DNA of 45,566 nucleotides, from contig NZ_SSHJ01000029.1 in NCBI RefSeq assembly GCF_005925345.1, positions 1-45,566 of the forward strand, given 5' to 3'. This DNA is from Pedobacter ureilyticus. Lineage in GTDB: Bacteria > Bacteroidota > Bacteroidia > Sphingobacteriales > Sphingobacteriaceae. The notes below the pieces were generated by a model. That model saw nothing but the letters and a program-made list of their open reading frames with translations, had not been told where the DNA came from and made no database searches. Made by a program: the position numbers and the translations under genes. Positions 34,552 through 42,206 of the stretch are shown one piece after another; within the stretch, counting starts at the first letter, position 1, and each line of letters begins with the position of its first letter.

Positions 34552-35304
34552 ATGAAAATCACTTTTCAATTCCCCATCACAGCCTTACTGTTCTTTCTAA
34601 TTGTCAATTGTAGCGCTCAAAAAACATTCAAACCCAAAGTAGTTTATAAAACCGATGATTTGATTGTTACCCAAATTTCGAACAATGCTTTCGAACATAC
34701 CTCTTGCCTGCAAACTAACGACTTTGGCAACGTGCCCTGCAATGGTTTAGTGGTAAGAAGCGAAAACGAAACCGCCATTTTCGACACGCCCACCAATGAT
34801 AAAAGCGCCGAGGAATTGATCAAATGGATCGAGGAGAAGTTACAATGTAAAGTCAAAGCGATTATTCCTACCCATTTCCATGATGATTGCTTGGGTGGTT
34901 TAAAAGCATTTCATGATCACAACATTCCATCTTATGCCTATTTTAAAACCATCGAATTTGCTAAAGCGAAAAACTTCACGGCACCTAAAAATAGTTTCAG
35001 CGCACCGCTTATCCTTAAAATTGGCAAAGAGACAGTTACAGTAAAGTTTTTTGGGGAGGGACACACCAAGGATAACGTAGTTGGTTATTTTCCTAGCGAA
35101 GAAATGATGTTTGGGGGCTGTTTAATCAAAGAAATAAATGCAACAAAAGGCTTTCTTGGCGATGCCAACGTTTCTGCTTGGCCAACCACTGTAGAGAAAA
35201 TTAAAAAGGAATACCCAAAGGTTCAAATCATTGTTCCGGGCCACGGTGAACGAGGCGATAGCAAATTGCTAGACTACACCATCAATTTATTTAAGACGCA
35301 GTAA
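34552..35304 (+). CDS. Subclass B1 metallo-beta-lactamase
   Basis: A 250-aa exported zinc hydrolase. The full set of B1 ligands is visible: His108, His110 and Asp112 in THFHDDCLGGL; His171 in FGEGHTKDN; Cys190 in FGGCLIK with Lys193; Asn206 in LGDANVSAW; and His231 in PGHGERG. These correspond to H116, H118, D120, H196, C221, K224, N233 and H263 in standard numbering. The N-terminal signal ends near LIVNCSAQ, so it could be a lipoprotein at Cys20 or a secreted protein cut after SAQ. Members of this subclass hydrolyse penicillins, cephalosporins and carbapenems. Activity here is inferred from the motifs. It has no mobile element beside it, which suggests an intrinsic chromosomal gene. The 309-bp gap before it holds only the typA promoter and AT-rich DNA. 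Confidence 0.88.
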   Translation: MKITFQFPITALLFFLIVNCSAQKTFKPKVVYKTDDLIVTQISNNAFEHTSCLQTNDFGNVPCNGLVVRSENETAIFDTPTNDKSAEELIKWIEEKLQCKVKAIIPTHFHDDCLGGLKAFHDHNIPSYAYFKTIEFAKAKNFTAPKNSFSAPLILKIGKETVTVKFFGEGHTKDNVVGYFPSEEMMFGGCLIKEINATKGFLGDANVSAWPTTVEKIKKEYPKVQIIVPGHGERGDSKLLDYTINLFKTQ

Positions 35305-35312
35305 AATTTTTA

Positions 35313-35762
35313 TTAATTCAACTTCAGCCACTCTTCATAGCTAATTACACCTAATTCTGGTTTGCCTTCTCCTTCTAGCATAGCAATAAACTCCAAATCA
35401 TGTCCATCGGGATCTTTAAAGTAGATCGCAATTGCAGGCATCCACGTAAAAACCATTGGCTTTTCATTACCATCTTTCAAGAAATTATAGGGCGTTAGGT
35501 TTCTTTCATTCAAAAATGCTACCGACTTATTTAGCACATCATCTACCTCGCATCTAAAAGCAAAATGACGGATATCAATTTCTTTTTTAGGCTTTTCCCA
35601 TAAACCCAACATAGCTCCCTTGGGTTCTCCAATCCAAAAGAAAGCTACCCTGCGCTCATCGTTATAATCACCTTTAATTAAACCCAATACGTTTTTATAA
35701 AAATCGATAGACCTCTCTAGATCTTCAACAAAGATGTGTGTTTCAAATAGCCCTTTAATCAT
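35313..35762 (-). CDS. VOC-family (glyoxalase/bleomycin-resistance fold) protein
   Basis: A 149-aa protein of two beta-alpha-beta-beta-beta units: FETHIFVEDLERSIDFYKNV at the start, then HFAFRCEVDDV and IYFKDPDGHDLEFIA. The candidate metal ligands are the His in ETHIF, the His in RHFAF and the Glu in DLEFIA. The reaction cannot be told from motifs alone; members include dioxygenases, glyoxalases and antibiotic-binding proteins. It is convergent with the metallo-beta-lactamase gene, 8 bp away. Confidence 0.85.
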   Translation of the reverse strand: MIKGLFETHIFVEDLERSIDFYKNVLGLIKGDYNDERRVAFFWIGEPKGAMLGLWEKPKKEIDIRHFAFRCEVDDVLNKSVAFLNERNLTPYNFLKDGNEKPMVFTWMPAIAIYFKDPDGHDLEFIAMLEGEGKPELGVISYEEWLKLN

Positions 35763-35859
35763 GTAACGAATTTACAACGTATCAAAGCCTAAAGAAAATC
35801 ACTAATTTCAATCAGTTTATCAAGAAAATCTATGAATGAAATTTTGCTATAAAAGAAAC

Positions 35860-35888
35860 GGGGACTTAGCATACCGCCTTGTCCCCGC
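35860..35888. other. 7-bp stem hairpin
   Basis: CGGGGAC (35860-35866) and GTCCCCG (35882-35888). No T-run follows; role unknown. It lies in the 257-bp gap between the VOC and fasciclin genes. Confidence 0.4.
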
Positions 35889-35957
35889 CATCTAAATTAA
35901 CGCTCTCAGATATATAAACTCATTCATTTGCGCTTTATTGTATAAGCGTTAAAAAAA

Positions 35958-35992
35958 ATCATAAAAAAGCCCAAGTGTAAAAAACTTGGGCT
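35958..35992 (-). terminator. Terminator of the fasciclin gene
   Basis: On the minus strand AGCCCAAG and CTTGGGCT (35968-35975 / 35985-35992) form a stem followed by TTTTTT. Confidence 0.85.
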
Positions 35993-36019
35993 AATCAACT
36001 ATAACAATTAAAACGAAAA

Positions 36020-36592
36020 CTATGGCATCAATACCGCATCAATTACGTGGATTACGCCGTTAGATTGGTTTACATCGGCAATGGTTACCTTAGCATCATT
36101 GCCTTTTGCATCTCTTACATATAAGTCTTTTCCTTTAGTCCAGAAAGTTAAGTTACCACCTTCAACGGTTTTCATGGTTGCTTTGCCATTTCCTTTTTTA
36201 ACTGCTGCCCAAACATCCTTTGCACTGTAATTACCCGCTAATACATGATAGGTTAAAATTTTAGTTAACATTGCCTTATTTTCTGGCTTTACTAAAGTTT
36301 CTACAGTTCCTTTTGGCAATTTGTTGAAAGCAGCGTTAGTTGGTGCAAATACAGTAAACGGCCCCTTAGACGATAAAGTTTCTACTAAACCTGCTGCTTT
36401 TACTGCTGCAACTAAAGTAGTATGGTCTTTAGAGTTTACAGCATTTTCTACGATGTTTTTAGTTGGGTACATTGCCGCTCCACCAACCATTACTGTTTTT
36501 TGTTTGTTTTGTGCATGTGCTACATCTACGCTTGCAAACATTACACTTAGCGAGCATACGCCCAGTGCTACAATTTTTGTTAACTTTTTCAT
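36020..36592 (-). CDS. Secreted fasciclin (FAS1) domain protein
   Basis: A 190-aa exported protein with a signal peptide (KIVALGVCSLSVMFASVDVA, cleavage near HAQ) and a single FAS1 domain. The signature GPFTVFAPTNAAFNKLP is at about 83-99, ILTYHVLAGNYSAKDV at ~122 and the second motif NGVIHVIDAVLMP at the end. FAS1 proteins mediate adhesion or bind ligands at the surface. It is divergent from a sigma/anti-sigma pair, an arrangement that in mycobacteria (SigK-RskA with MPT70/MPT83) makes the fasciclin gene a sigma target. Confidence 0.92.
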   Translation of the reverse strand: MKKLTKIVALGVCSLSVMFASVDVAHAQNKQKTVMVGGAAMYPTKNIVENAVNSKDHTTLVAAVKAAGLVETLSSKGPFTVFAPTNAAFNKLPKGTVETLVKPENKAMLTKILTYHVLAGNYSAKDVWAAVKKGNGKATMKTVEGGNLTFWTKGKDLYVRDAKGNDAKVTIADVNQSNGVIHVIDAVLMP

Positions 36593-36633
36593 AATTCAAT
36601 TAATTTAATGGTAATGAACCGCTCAAGAGTTTA

Positions 36634-36750
36634 TTTCTAATTAGAAAAGCCAAGTTCTTGATGGTTTCATGATCTGTATTTTGTTTTTATACCCACATCT
36701 ACGAGAATAGATTTACTTCTGGATTTTCTTTTTATACTTTTTTCTAGAAA
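36634..36750. promoter_or_regulatory. Divergent promoter region with two TTTCTA/TAGAAA palindromes
   Basis: TTTCTAATTAGAAA (36634-36647) and TTTCTAGAAA (36741-36750) are perfect palindromes in the 261-bp AT-rich gap between the fasciclin and sigma genes. They share the half-site TTTCTA. Whether they are operators is unknown. Confidence 0.4.
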
Positions 36751-36853
36751 TCTTTTTTTTCAATGGAAAATAAAATGGAAGTAAAACCAAATGCATATTT
36801 AATTGTTTGTGTATCATATATTTTTCTATTTTTGTTTTTAAGCATTTAAATTT

Positions 36854-37405
36854 TTGAACGTCCAGATCAAGCTATCCGAACAAGAAATTGTCGCTTTGTT
36901 ATTAAAGCAAGACGAAAAAGGTTTTAATTATTTGTACGATAATTATGCTGGAGCTATATATGGTATCATCACCAAAGTAGTAAGCGAAAAAGACTATGCG
37001 GATGAAATTATTCAAGATGTTTTCGTAAAAATTTGGAAAAACATTGTACAATTTGATCCAGAAAAAGGGCGTTTATATACGTGGATGATTAACTTAGCAA
37101 GAAATACGGCTATAGATTATGTGCGTTCTAAAGGCTATCAAAACCAACAAAAAAACCAAACTATTCCAGAATTCGTAAATGAGAGCGAGCAGTATGCTAC
37201 AACATTAAATGTAGATCATATTGGAATGAAAGATATATTAGCTCAATTAAAGTCTGACTGGCGAGAATTGATTGAATTAGCCTATTTTAAGGGATATACG
37301 CAGCAAGAAATTGCCGAAAGGCTTGATATCCCCATTGGCACAATTAAAACTAGAACCAGAAATGCGTTAATTGAGTTGAAAAGATTGTTAAAAGACTACC
37401 GATAA
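36854..37405 (+). CDS. ECF sigma factor, SigK-like
   Basis: A 183-aa sigma factor with region 2 (YDNYAGAIYGIITKVVSEKD...DYADEIIQDVFVKIW) and region 4 (LAYFKGYTQQEIAERLDIPI...GTIKTRTRNALIELKRL). The start is TTG at 36854, as no upstream ATG is in frame and region 2 needs residues from there. It is followed three bases after its stop by an RskA-like anti-sigma gene. It likely transcribes its own operon and the divergent fasciclin gene in response to an envelope signal. Confidence 0.9.
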   Translation: MNVQIKLSEQEIVALLLKQDEKGFNYLYDNYAGAIYGIITKVVSEKDYADEIIQDVFVKIWKNIVQFDPEKGRLYTWMINLARNTAIDYVRSKGYQNQQKNQTIPEFVNESEQYATTLNVDHIGMKDILAQLKSDWRELIELAYFKGYTQQEIAERLDIPIGTIKTRTRNALIELKRLLKDYR

Positions 37406-37408
37406 GAA

Positions 37409-38224
37409 TTGGACATTAAAGAATACATATCGTCAGGAATTATAGAGGCCTATGTAATGGGATTTGCTTCTGAGGAAGAAATCAGTATTTTGGATTGTGT
37501 TAGAAAGAACAATCCGGAAGTACAGCAGGCCATTATAGATGCGCAAGAAACCTTAGAGGATTTTGCCACTAGGGAGGCTATTGCCCCGCCGCCGGCATTA
37601 AAATCTGTGATATGGGCTAAAATTTCAAACGAAAATCAAGAACAGCCAATTACTGCAGCACAACAACCAGAAACAATTGCCACACCTCTTTATCCAACAC
37701 AAAGTATAGATAATAGTAAAGCAACTTTAAAATGGTTTGCCGCTGCGGCAAGTATTTTATTGGTGGCTAGCGTTTCTTTTAACTTTTATCTAAACCACAA
37801 TAAAAATAGCATCAATGCTCAATTAGCAGCATTGTCTCAAAATCAAAAAACAACCGATTTAGCTTACCAAAACCTGAAAAGCAAATGGGATATGGCAAAT
37901 AATCCCGAGATCAGGACCATTCCTTTGCTTGGTGTAGAAAAACATCCAGACATGAAAGCTATGGTGTATTTTGAAAAAAAATCTAATGCTGTTTACCTTA
38001 CTTTAGAGAATTTACCCTTAGCTCCAGAAGACCAACAATACCAGTTATGGGCAATTGTAGAAGGCAAACCCGTAAGTTTGGGCGTGTACGATCAAAACTC
38101 TGAAAAAGCAATGCAACAAATGATTGCCGTAAATGCAGCGCAAGCTTTTGCAATTACACTAGAGAAACGTGGCGGAGTAGCCTCTCCTACTATGGAGAAT
38201 ATGTACGTAATGGGTAAGGTTTAA
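37409..38224 (+). CDS. RskA-like anti-sigma factor
   Basis: A 271-aa membrane protein. The N-terminal ~70 residues (EYISSGIIEAYVMGFASEEE) form the cytoplasmic sigma-binding domain. One membrane span follows at ~107-128 (WFAAAASILLVASVSFNFYL), and the C-terminal RskA-type domain (ENLPLAPEDQQYQLWAIVEG) is outside. It should sequester the adjacent sigma factor until proteolysis. The start is TTG 37409, three bases after the sigma stop. Its end is 5 bp from the convergent esterase. Confidence 0.88.
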   Translation: MDIKEYISSGIIEAYVMGFASEEEISILDCVRKNNPEVQQAIIDAQETLEDFATREAIAPPPALKSVIWAKISNENQEQPITAAQQPETIATPLYPTQSIDNSKATLKWFAAAASILLVASVSFNFYLNHNKNSINAQLAALSQNQKTTDLAYQNLKSKWDMANNPEIRTIPLLGVEKHPDMKAMVYFEKKSNAVYLTLENLPLAPEDQQYQLWAIVEGKPVSLGVYDQNSEKAMQQMIAVNAAQAFAITLEKRGGVASPTMENMYVMGKV

Positions 38225-38229
38225 CGGCT

Positions 38230-38946
38230 TTATTTTGCAAAAGCCCATTCTAAAAATTTAGGAAAAGCCTTTCCCCATGTGGGCACATCATGCTTTCCTC
38301 CAACCATTTCATAGTAGAAAATATCCAACGGACGTCGATAGCCCTTTTTCAACAGTTCTTTAACTACATCAACGGTATCATCAATAGAATCGATAATAAA
38401 GTTTTGGTTGCGATCTGCTTTCTCATCGTCAGTACCAGTCATTAGCCAAAACTTAAGTGCAGGCTTAGCCGAACTTTCTTTCAGCATTTGATGTAGAATA
38501 CGGTCATCATCAGTGTAACCGTCGCTCAAATCTTTCTTACGCCACCAAAACGAGCCAGAAAAAACACCAACCAAGTCAAAAACAGAACTATGATGCCAAG
38601 CAATATCAAAGGCTGTTAAGCCTCCTAGCGAAAAACCAGCAAAAGCCTTCTTACCGTTGATATTAACGTTCACTTCCTTATCAATAAAAGGCAACAATTC
38701 TTCGATAATGAAACTGGTATACAAATGCGCCTTGCTACCTCTGTTCTTAAAATCTGGCCTGTTGGCTATACCATATTCTAACAAACGCTCTTGGCCCGCA
38801 CTAATTCCAACGGCTACGGTAGGTTCAATCTTCCATTTTTCATATAACGATGAAAGTGACTGATCCAAGCCCATTTGAGCCAAATCTTGTCCATCATTTA
38901 CCAATAGCAGGTTCACTTTTTCGTTCCCCAATAAATTATCAGGCAC
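38230..38946 (-). CDS. Esterase of the PF00756 type (N-terminus uncertain)
   Basis: From GTG 38944-38946 the protein is 238 aa. It is a putative serine esterase with the nucleophile in AGFSLGGLTAFD, acid region LMTGTDDEKADRN and His in VGGKHDVPTW. The frame stays open upstream to 39027 and encodes SKFLQRNVDIDLYVPDN across the GTG, which looks like conserved family sequence. The true start is therefore probably upstream, yet no ATG, GTG or TTG occurs there. It has a strong promoter (39063-39092) and is divergent from a second esterase of the same family and the ligase genes. Substrate unknown. Confidence 0.85.
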   Translation of the reverse strand: MPDNLLGNEKVNLLLVNDGQDLAQMGLDQSLSSLYEKWKIEPTVAVGISAGQERLLEYGIANRPDFKNRGSKAHLYTSFIIEELLPFIDKEVNVNINGKKAFAGFSLGGLTAFDIAWHHSSVFDLVGVFSGSFWWRKKDLSDGYTDDDRILHQMLKESSAKPALKFWLMTGTDDEKADRNQNFIIDSIDDTVDVVKELLKKGYRRPLDIFYYEMVGGKHDVPTWGKAFPKFLEWAFAK

Positions 38947-39062
38947 GTATAAATCTATATCAACATTACGTTGAAGAAATTTCGACTTTATTTGACAGGT
39001 AGTTTTGATAACAGATGTAATAAGGTTTCAGAAGAAAAAAGCACTTCTCTCCAATTCTGTTG

Positions 39063-39092
39063 CAAAGTTACCATTATCTAAAAAACAGGCAA
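39063..39092 (-). promoter_or_regulatory. Strong Bacteroidota-type promoter for the 38230 esterase
   Basis: On the minus strand TTG (39092-39090), exactly 19 bp, then TAACTTTG (39070-39063): a full -33/-7 match. Transcription would start near 39056, upstream of every candidate start codon for the esterase. Confidence 0.65.
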
Positions 39093-39186
39093 CCCTCTAC
39101 TGGGATTTAAGCCGTAAAAAATATTTATTACTTATTTTGTTGTTGATAATGATTTACTTATCTTATGTCGTCTAAACATTATACCC

Positions 39187-39891
39187 ATGATAGAAGAACT
39201 ACATAAATGGCATAGTCCCAATTTAAATAAGGATATAGAAACGCTGGTCTTTGGTCATAGTGGCCATCCAATTATCCTTTTTCCAACAAGCATGGGTCGT
39301 TACTATGAAAACAAAGATTTCAAATTAATCGAATCTGTACAAAACTTTGTTAATGAAGGTAAAATCAAGATCTATTGCCCTGATAGCATCGACTCCTTGA
39401 GCTGGTACAACAAGCACATACACCCAGCAGAGCGGGTAAAAAACCACATTTGGTACGATAAATTTTTATTAGAAGAGCTGCTGCCTCTAGCAAAAAGCCA
39501 CACCGGAAAAGAAAAGGTCATTACCGCTGGCTGTAGCTTTGGCGGTTACCATGCGGCTAATTTCGCATTTCGACACCCTTGGGCGGTTAGTCATGTATTT
39601 AGCATGAGCGGTGCTTTTGATATTAGAGGCCAACTAGATGGATTTTACAACGATGAGGTGTACTTTAACAACCCAGTAGATTACCTGCCTAACAATATAA
39701 ATCCCGAACTTTGGCAACTGAAAATTGTTTTAGGCACCTCAGACAGAGATATATGCAGAGCAGACAACGAGAACCTCTCTAACATTTTAAACCAAAAGGG
39801 AATTAATCATTGGCTAGATATTAGACCAAACGCCGACCACGACTGGCCGGTATGGCGAGATATGTTCCCAGAATATATTTATCAATTATAA
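39187..39891 (+). CDS. PF00756-type esterase at the head of the ligase cluster
   Basis: A 234-aa cytoplasmic alpha/beta hydrolase with no signal peptide. The nucleophile is Ser117 in TAGCSFGGYHAANF, the acid is in LGTSDRDI (Asp186 or Asp188) and His218 is in NADHDWPVWRDMFP. The N-terminus WHSPNLNKDIETLVFGHSGH is typical of the family. It could cleave an ester or release a product from a carrier. It lies 114 bp before the first ATP-grasp gene, with the gap filled by repeats, and is in the same orientation as the four ligase and amidotransferase genes. Confidence 0.85.
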   Translation: MIEELHKWHSPNLNKDIETLVFGHSGHPIILFPTSMGRYYENKDFKLIESVQNFVNEGKIKIYCPDSIDSLSWYNKHIHPAERVKNHIWYDKFLLEELLPLAKSHTGKEKVITAGCSFGGYHAANFAFRHPWAVSHVFSMSGAFDIRGQLDGFYNDEVYFNNPVDYLPNNINPELWQLKIVLGTSDRDICRADNENLSNILNQKGINHWLDIRPNADHDWPVWRDMFPEYIYQL

Positions 39892-39894
39892 AGT

Positions 39895-39921
39895 AGTCAG
39901 GTATCAGGAGTCAGGTATCAG
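39895..39921 (+). repeat. 14-bp period tandem repeat AGTCAGGTATCAG
   Basis: Two perfect 13-bp copies at 39895-39907 and 39909-39921. It has the same 14-bp period as the hisS repeat, with a different sequence. Confidence 0.7.
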
Positions 39922-39935
39922 TAAGCGTACTAAAA

Positions 39936-39969
39936 CAATTAACCAAGTACACAGTTAAACAGTTAACCC
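39936..39969 (-). repeat. Dispersed GGGTTAACTGTTTAACTGT repeat (copy 2)
   Basis: The reverse complement carries GGGTTAACTGTTTAACTGT, four bases, then TTGGTTAATTG, matching copy 1 at 27591-27625. Confidence 0.7.
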
Positions 39970-40005
39970 ACATTTCAAATACTTAACAAAAAACATATAA
40001 CCCCA

Positions 40006-41082
40006 ATGAAGAAAATAGGAATTTTATTTGGCCAAGAGCGTTCATTTCCGCAAGCATTTATAGACAGAGTTAACCAAAAAGCAGTAAAAGGAATTACTGC
40101 GGAGTTTGTCAAGATCGACAAGGTATTTCAGGCCGAAAAACCTGAGTATGCAGTAATTATAGATCGTATTTCACAAGATGTACCATTTTATCGTGCTTAT
40201 TTAAAAAATGCAGCGATGGGCGGAACGGCCGTAATTAACAATCCATTTTGGTGGAGCGCCGACGAGAAATTTTTTAACAATGCCTTAGCAGAAAATATCG
40301 GTGTACCGGTGCCAAAAACCGCATTAATTCCTTCAAGAGAACATCCAGATGATACCAACGAAAACTCTTTTAGCAATTTGGTAATGCCTTTTGATTGGGA
40401 TACAATATTTGAATATACGGGCTTTCCTGCTTACATGAAGCCATTTGATGGCGGCGGATGGAAAGAGGTTTACAAGCTACGTAGCAAAGAAGAGTTTTTT
40501 GAGAAACATAGCGAAACCAAACAAACGGTAATGATGCTGCAAGAAGAAATTATTTTTGATGAGTACTTTAGGTGTTATTGCATTGGCGGTAAGCATGTAC
40601 GCATTATGCAGTACGAGCCTCGCAACCCACATCATTTGCGCTACGCAGTTAACGGCCCAAAACCTAGCGAAGCGCTTTTAAAAACCATTGAGGAGTACAC
40701 TTTAAAACTAAACCAATATTTGGGATACGACTTTAATACTGTAGAATTTGCAGTGCGTAATGGCGTGCCTATTGCCATTGATTTTTGCAATCCAGCTCCA
40801 GATGCAGGTGTAGAGAGCGTTGGTGAAGAAAACTTTGAATGGGTAGTAGAAACCGCCGCAAATTACGCTATAGAAAAAGCATTAGCTCAAGAATTTGGTA
40901 AAGACAACCTTACTTGGGGCGATTATGTAAAATCTGGCGCTGCCGGTACACCACTTGTTACTAAAACAACAAAACCAATCGCTAAAAAACCTGAGGCAAA
41001 ATCAAAACCTGTTGCCAAAGCAAATCCAGAAGCTAAACCAAAAGCTGCAGCAAAGGCGCCTGCTAAAAAATCAACTAAATAA
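40006..41082 (+). CDS. ATP-grasp ligase with Lys/Ala/Pro-rich tail
   Basis: A 358-aa ATP-grasp protein. The N-terminal part (KKIGILFGQERSFPQAFIDR) is a Rossmann-like pre-ATP-grasp domain. The ATP-grasp segments are AYMKPFDGGGWKEVYKL (~145-161), MMLQEEIIFDEYFRCYCIGG (~177-196) and NTVEFAVRNGVPIAIDFCNP (~244-263), whose acidic residues and Asn bind metal. These enzymes join a carboxylate to an amine or thiol using ATP. The last ~38 residues are a basic low-complexity tail (KPVAKANPEAKPKAAAK) like histone H1-type tails. It is next to a GCS2-type ligase (19 bp gap), which suggests a multi-step amide-forming pathway. Confidence 0.85.
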   Translation: MKKIGILFGQERSFPQAFIDRVNQKAVKGITAEFVKIDKVFQAEKPEYAVIIDRISQDVPFYRAYLKNAAMGGTAVINNPFWWSADEKFFNNALAENIGVPVPKTALIPSREHPDDTNENSFSNLVMPFDWDTIFEYTGFPAYMKPFDGGGWKEVYKLRSKEEFFEKHSETKQTVMMLQEEIIFDEYFRCYCIGGKHVRIMQYEPRNPHHLRYAVNGPKPSEALLKTIEEYTLKLNQYLGYDFNTVEFAVRNGVPIAIDFCNPAPDAGVESVGEENFEWVVETAANYAIEKALAQEFGKDNLTWGDYVKSGAAGTPLVTKTTKPIAKKPEAKSKPVAKANPEAKPKAAAKAPAKKSTK

Positions 41083-41101
41083 CCTTCGATAAGAACTATC
41101 T

Positions 41102-42202
41102 ATGAACGAATTTACCTTAGGAATTGAAGAAGAATACATGATTGTTGACCCCGTAACACGGGAATTAACTTCTCATGAACAAAAAATTGTTGAGGCGGCA
41201 CAAAAAATCCACAAAGACCAAGTAAAGGCCGAAATGCACCAAGCGGTGGTAGAGGTTGGTACTGGAATTTGTAAAAATACCGACCAGGCCCGCCAAGAAA
41301 TTACCCAACTACGCAAAACCGTTGCAGAATTAGCCGGAGAACAAGGTCTGCGCATTGGGGCTGCTGGTACCCATCCGTTTTCTCATTGGGAAAAACAGTT
41401 AATTACCGAGCACCCTCGTTACAACGAAATTGTAAATGAGCTGCAAGAAGCCGCAAGATCTAATCTTATTTTTGGCTTGCACGTTCACGTAGGGTTTCAA
41501 TCGCGAGAGCTAGCCATTCATATTGCCAACCAAGTGCGTTACTTTTTACCACACGTTTTTGCACTATCTACCAATTCTCCTTTTTGGGAGGGAAGAAATA
41601 CCGGCTATAAATCGTTTCGTACTAAGATTTTTGATAAATTTCCTCGTACTGGTATTCCAGATATCTTCAATAGCATCGAAGATTACGACAACTATGTAAA
41701 GTTATTGATCAAAACCAATAGTATCGACAATGCTAAAAAGATTTGGTGGGATATTCGTGTGCATCCTTTCTTCGAAACCATTGAGTTTAGGGTTTGCGAC
41801 TGCCCAATGCTAATTGATGAAACTATGGCCTTTACCGCATTGTTTCAAGCGTTGTGTGCCAAATTATACAAGTTGCGTTTGCAGAATTTAAACTTTATTT
41901 CTTACAGCAGAGCACTCATTAACGAAAACAAATGGAGAGCCGCCCGATACGGAATTGACGGAAATTTGATAGACTTTGGCAAGGAAATGGAAGTAAATTG
42001 CCGAAATTTGGTGCTCGAATTGTTAGATTTTATAGATGACGTAGTAGATGAGCTAGGCAGCAGAAACGAAATCAACTATGTTCACCAAATTTTAGCTAAT
42101 GGTACAGGTGCAGATAGGCAGCTCGCTGTTTTTGAGCAAACCAAAAGCTACGAATCTGTGGTAGATTACATTACCACACAAACATTAATAGGTGCTAAAT
42201 AA
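41102..42202 (+). CDS. GCS2-type carboxylate-amine ligase (YbdK-like)
   Basis: A 366-aa ATP-dependent ligase of the glutamate-cysteine ligase type 2 family. Seen are FTLGIEEEYMIVDPVTREL (metal-binding Glu), AEMHQAVVEVGTGIC, FGLHVHVGF and FETIEFRVCDCPM. Members form a gamma-glutamyl or related amide with an amine. Known YbdK proteins have weak GCL activity, so the true substrate here is open. It lies between an ATP-grasp ligase and an amidotransferase-like protein, which suggests a substrate other than glutathione. Confidence 0.9.
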   Translation: MNEFTLGIEEEYMIVDPVTRELTSHEQKIVEAAQKIHKDQVKAEMHQAVVEVGTGICKNTDQARQEITQLRKTVAELAGEQGLRIGAAGTHPFSHWEKQLITEHPRYNEIVNELQEAARSNLIFGLHVHVGFQSRELAIHIANQVRYFLPHVFALSTNSPFWEGRNTGYKSFRTKIFDKFPRTGIPDIFNSIEDYDNYVKLLIKTNSIDNAKKIWWDIRVHPFFETIEFRVCDCPMLIDETMAFTALFQALCAKLYKLRLQNLNFISYSRALINENKWRAARYGIDGNLIDFGKEMEVNCRNLVLELLDFIDDVVDELGSRNEINYVHQILANGTGADRQLAVFEQTKSYESVVDYITTQTLIGAK

Positions 42203-42206
42203 AAAA

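Noticed and set aside
29394..35304. BlaI/M56 operon and metallo-beta-lactamase as one resistance unit
   Set aside because: typA and 2.4 kb separate them, the M56 protein lacks a penicillin-sensing domain, and I did not see the 29325 palindrome upstream of the lactamase.
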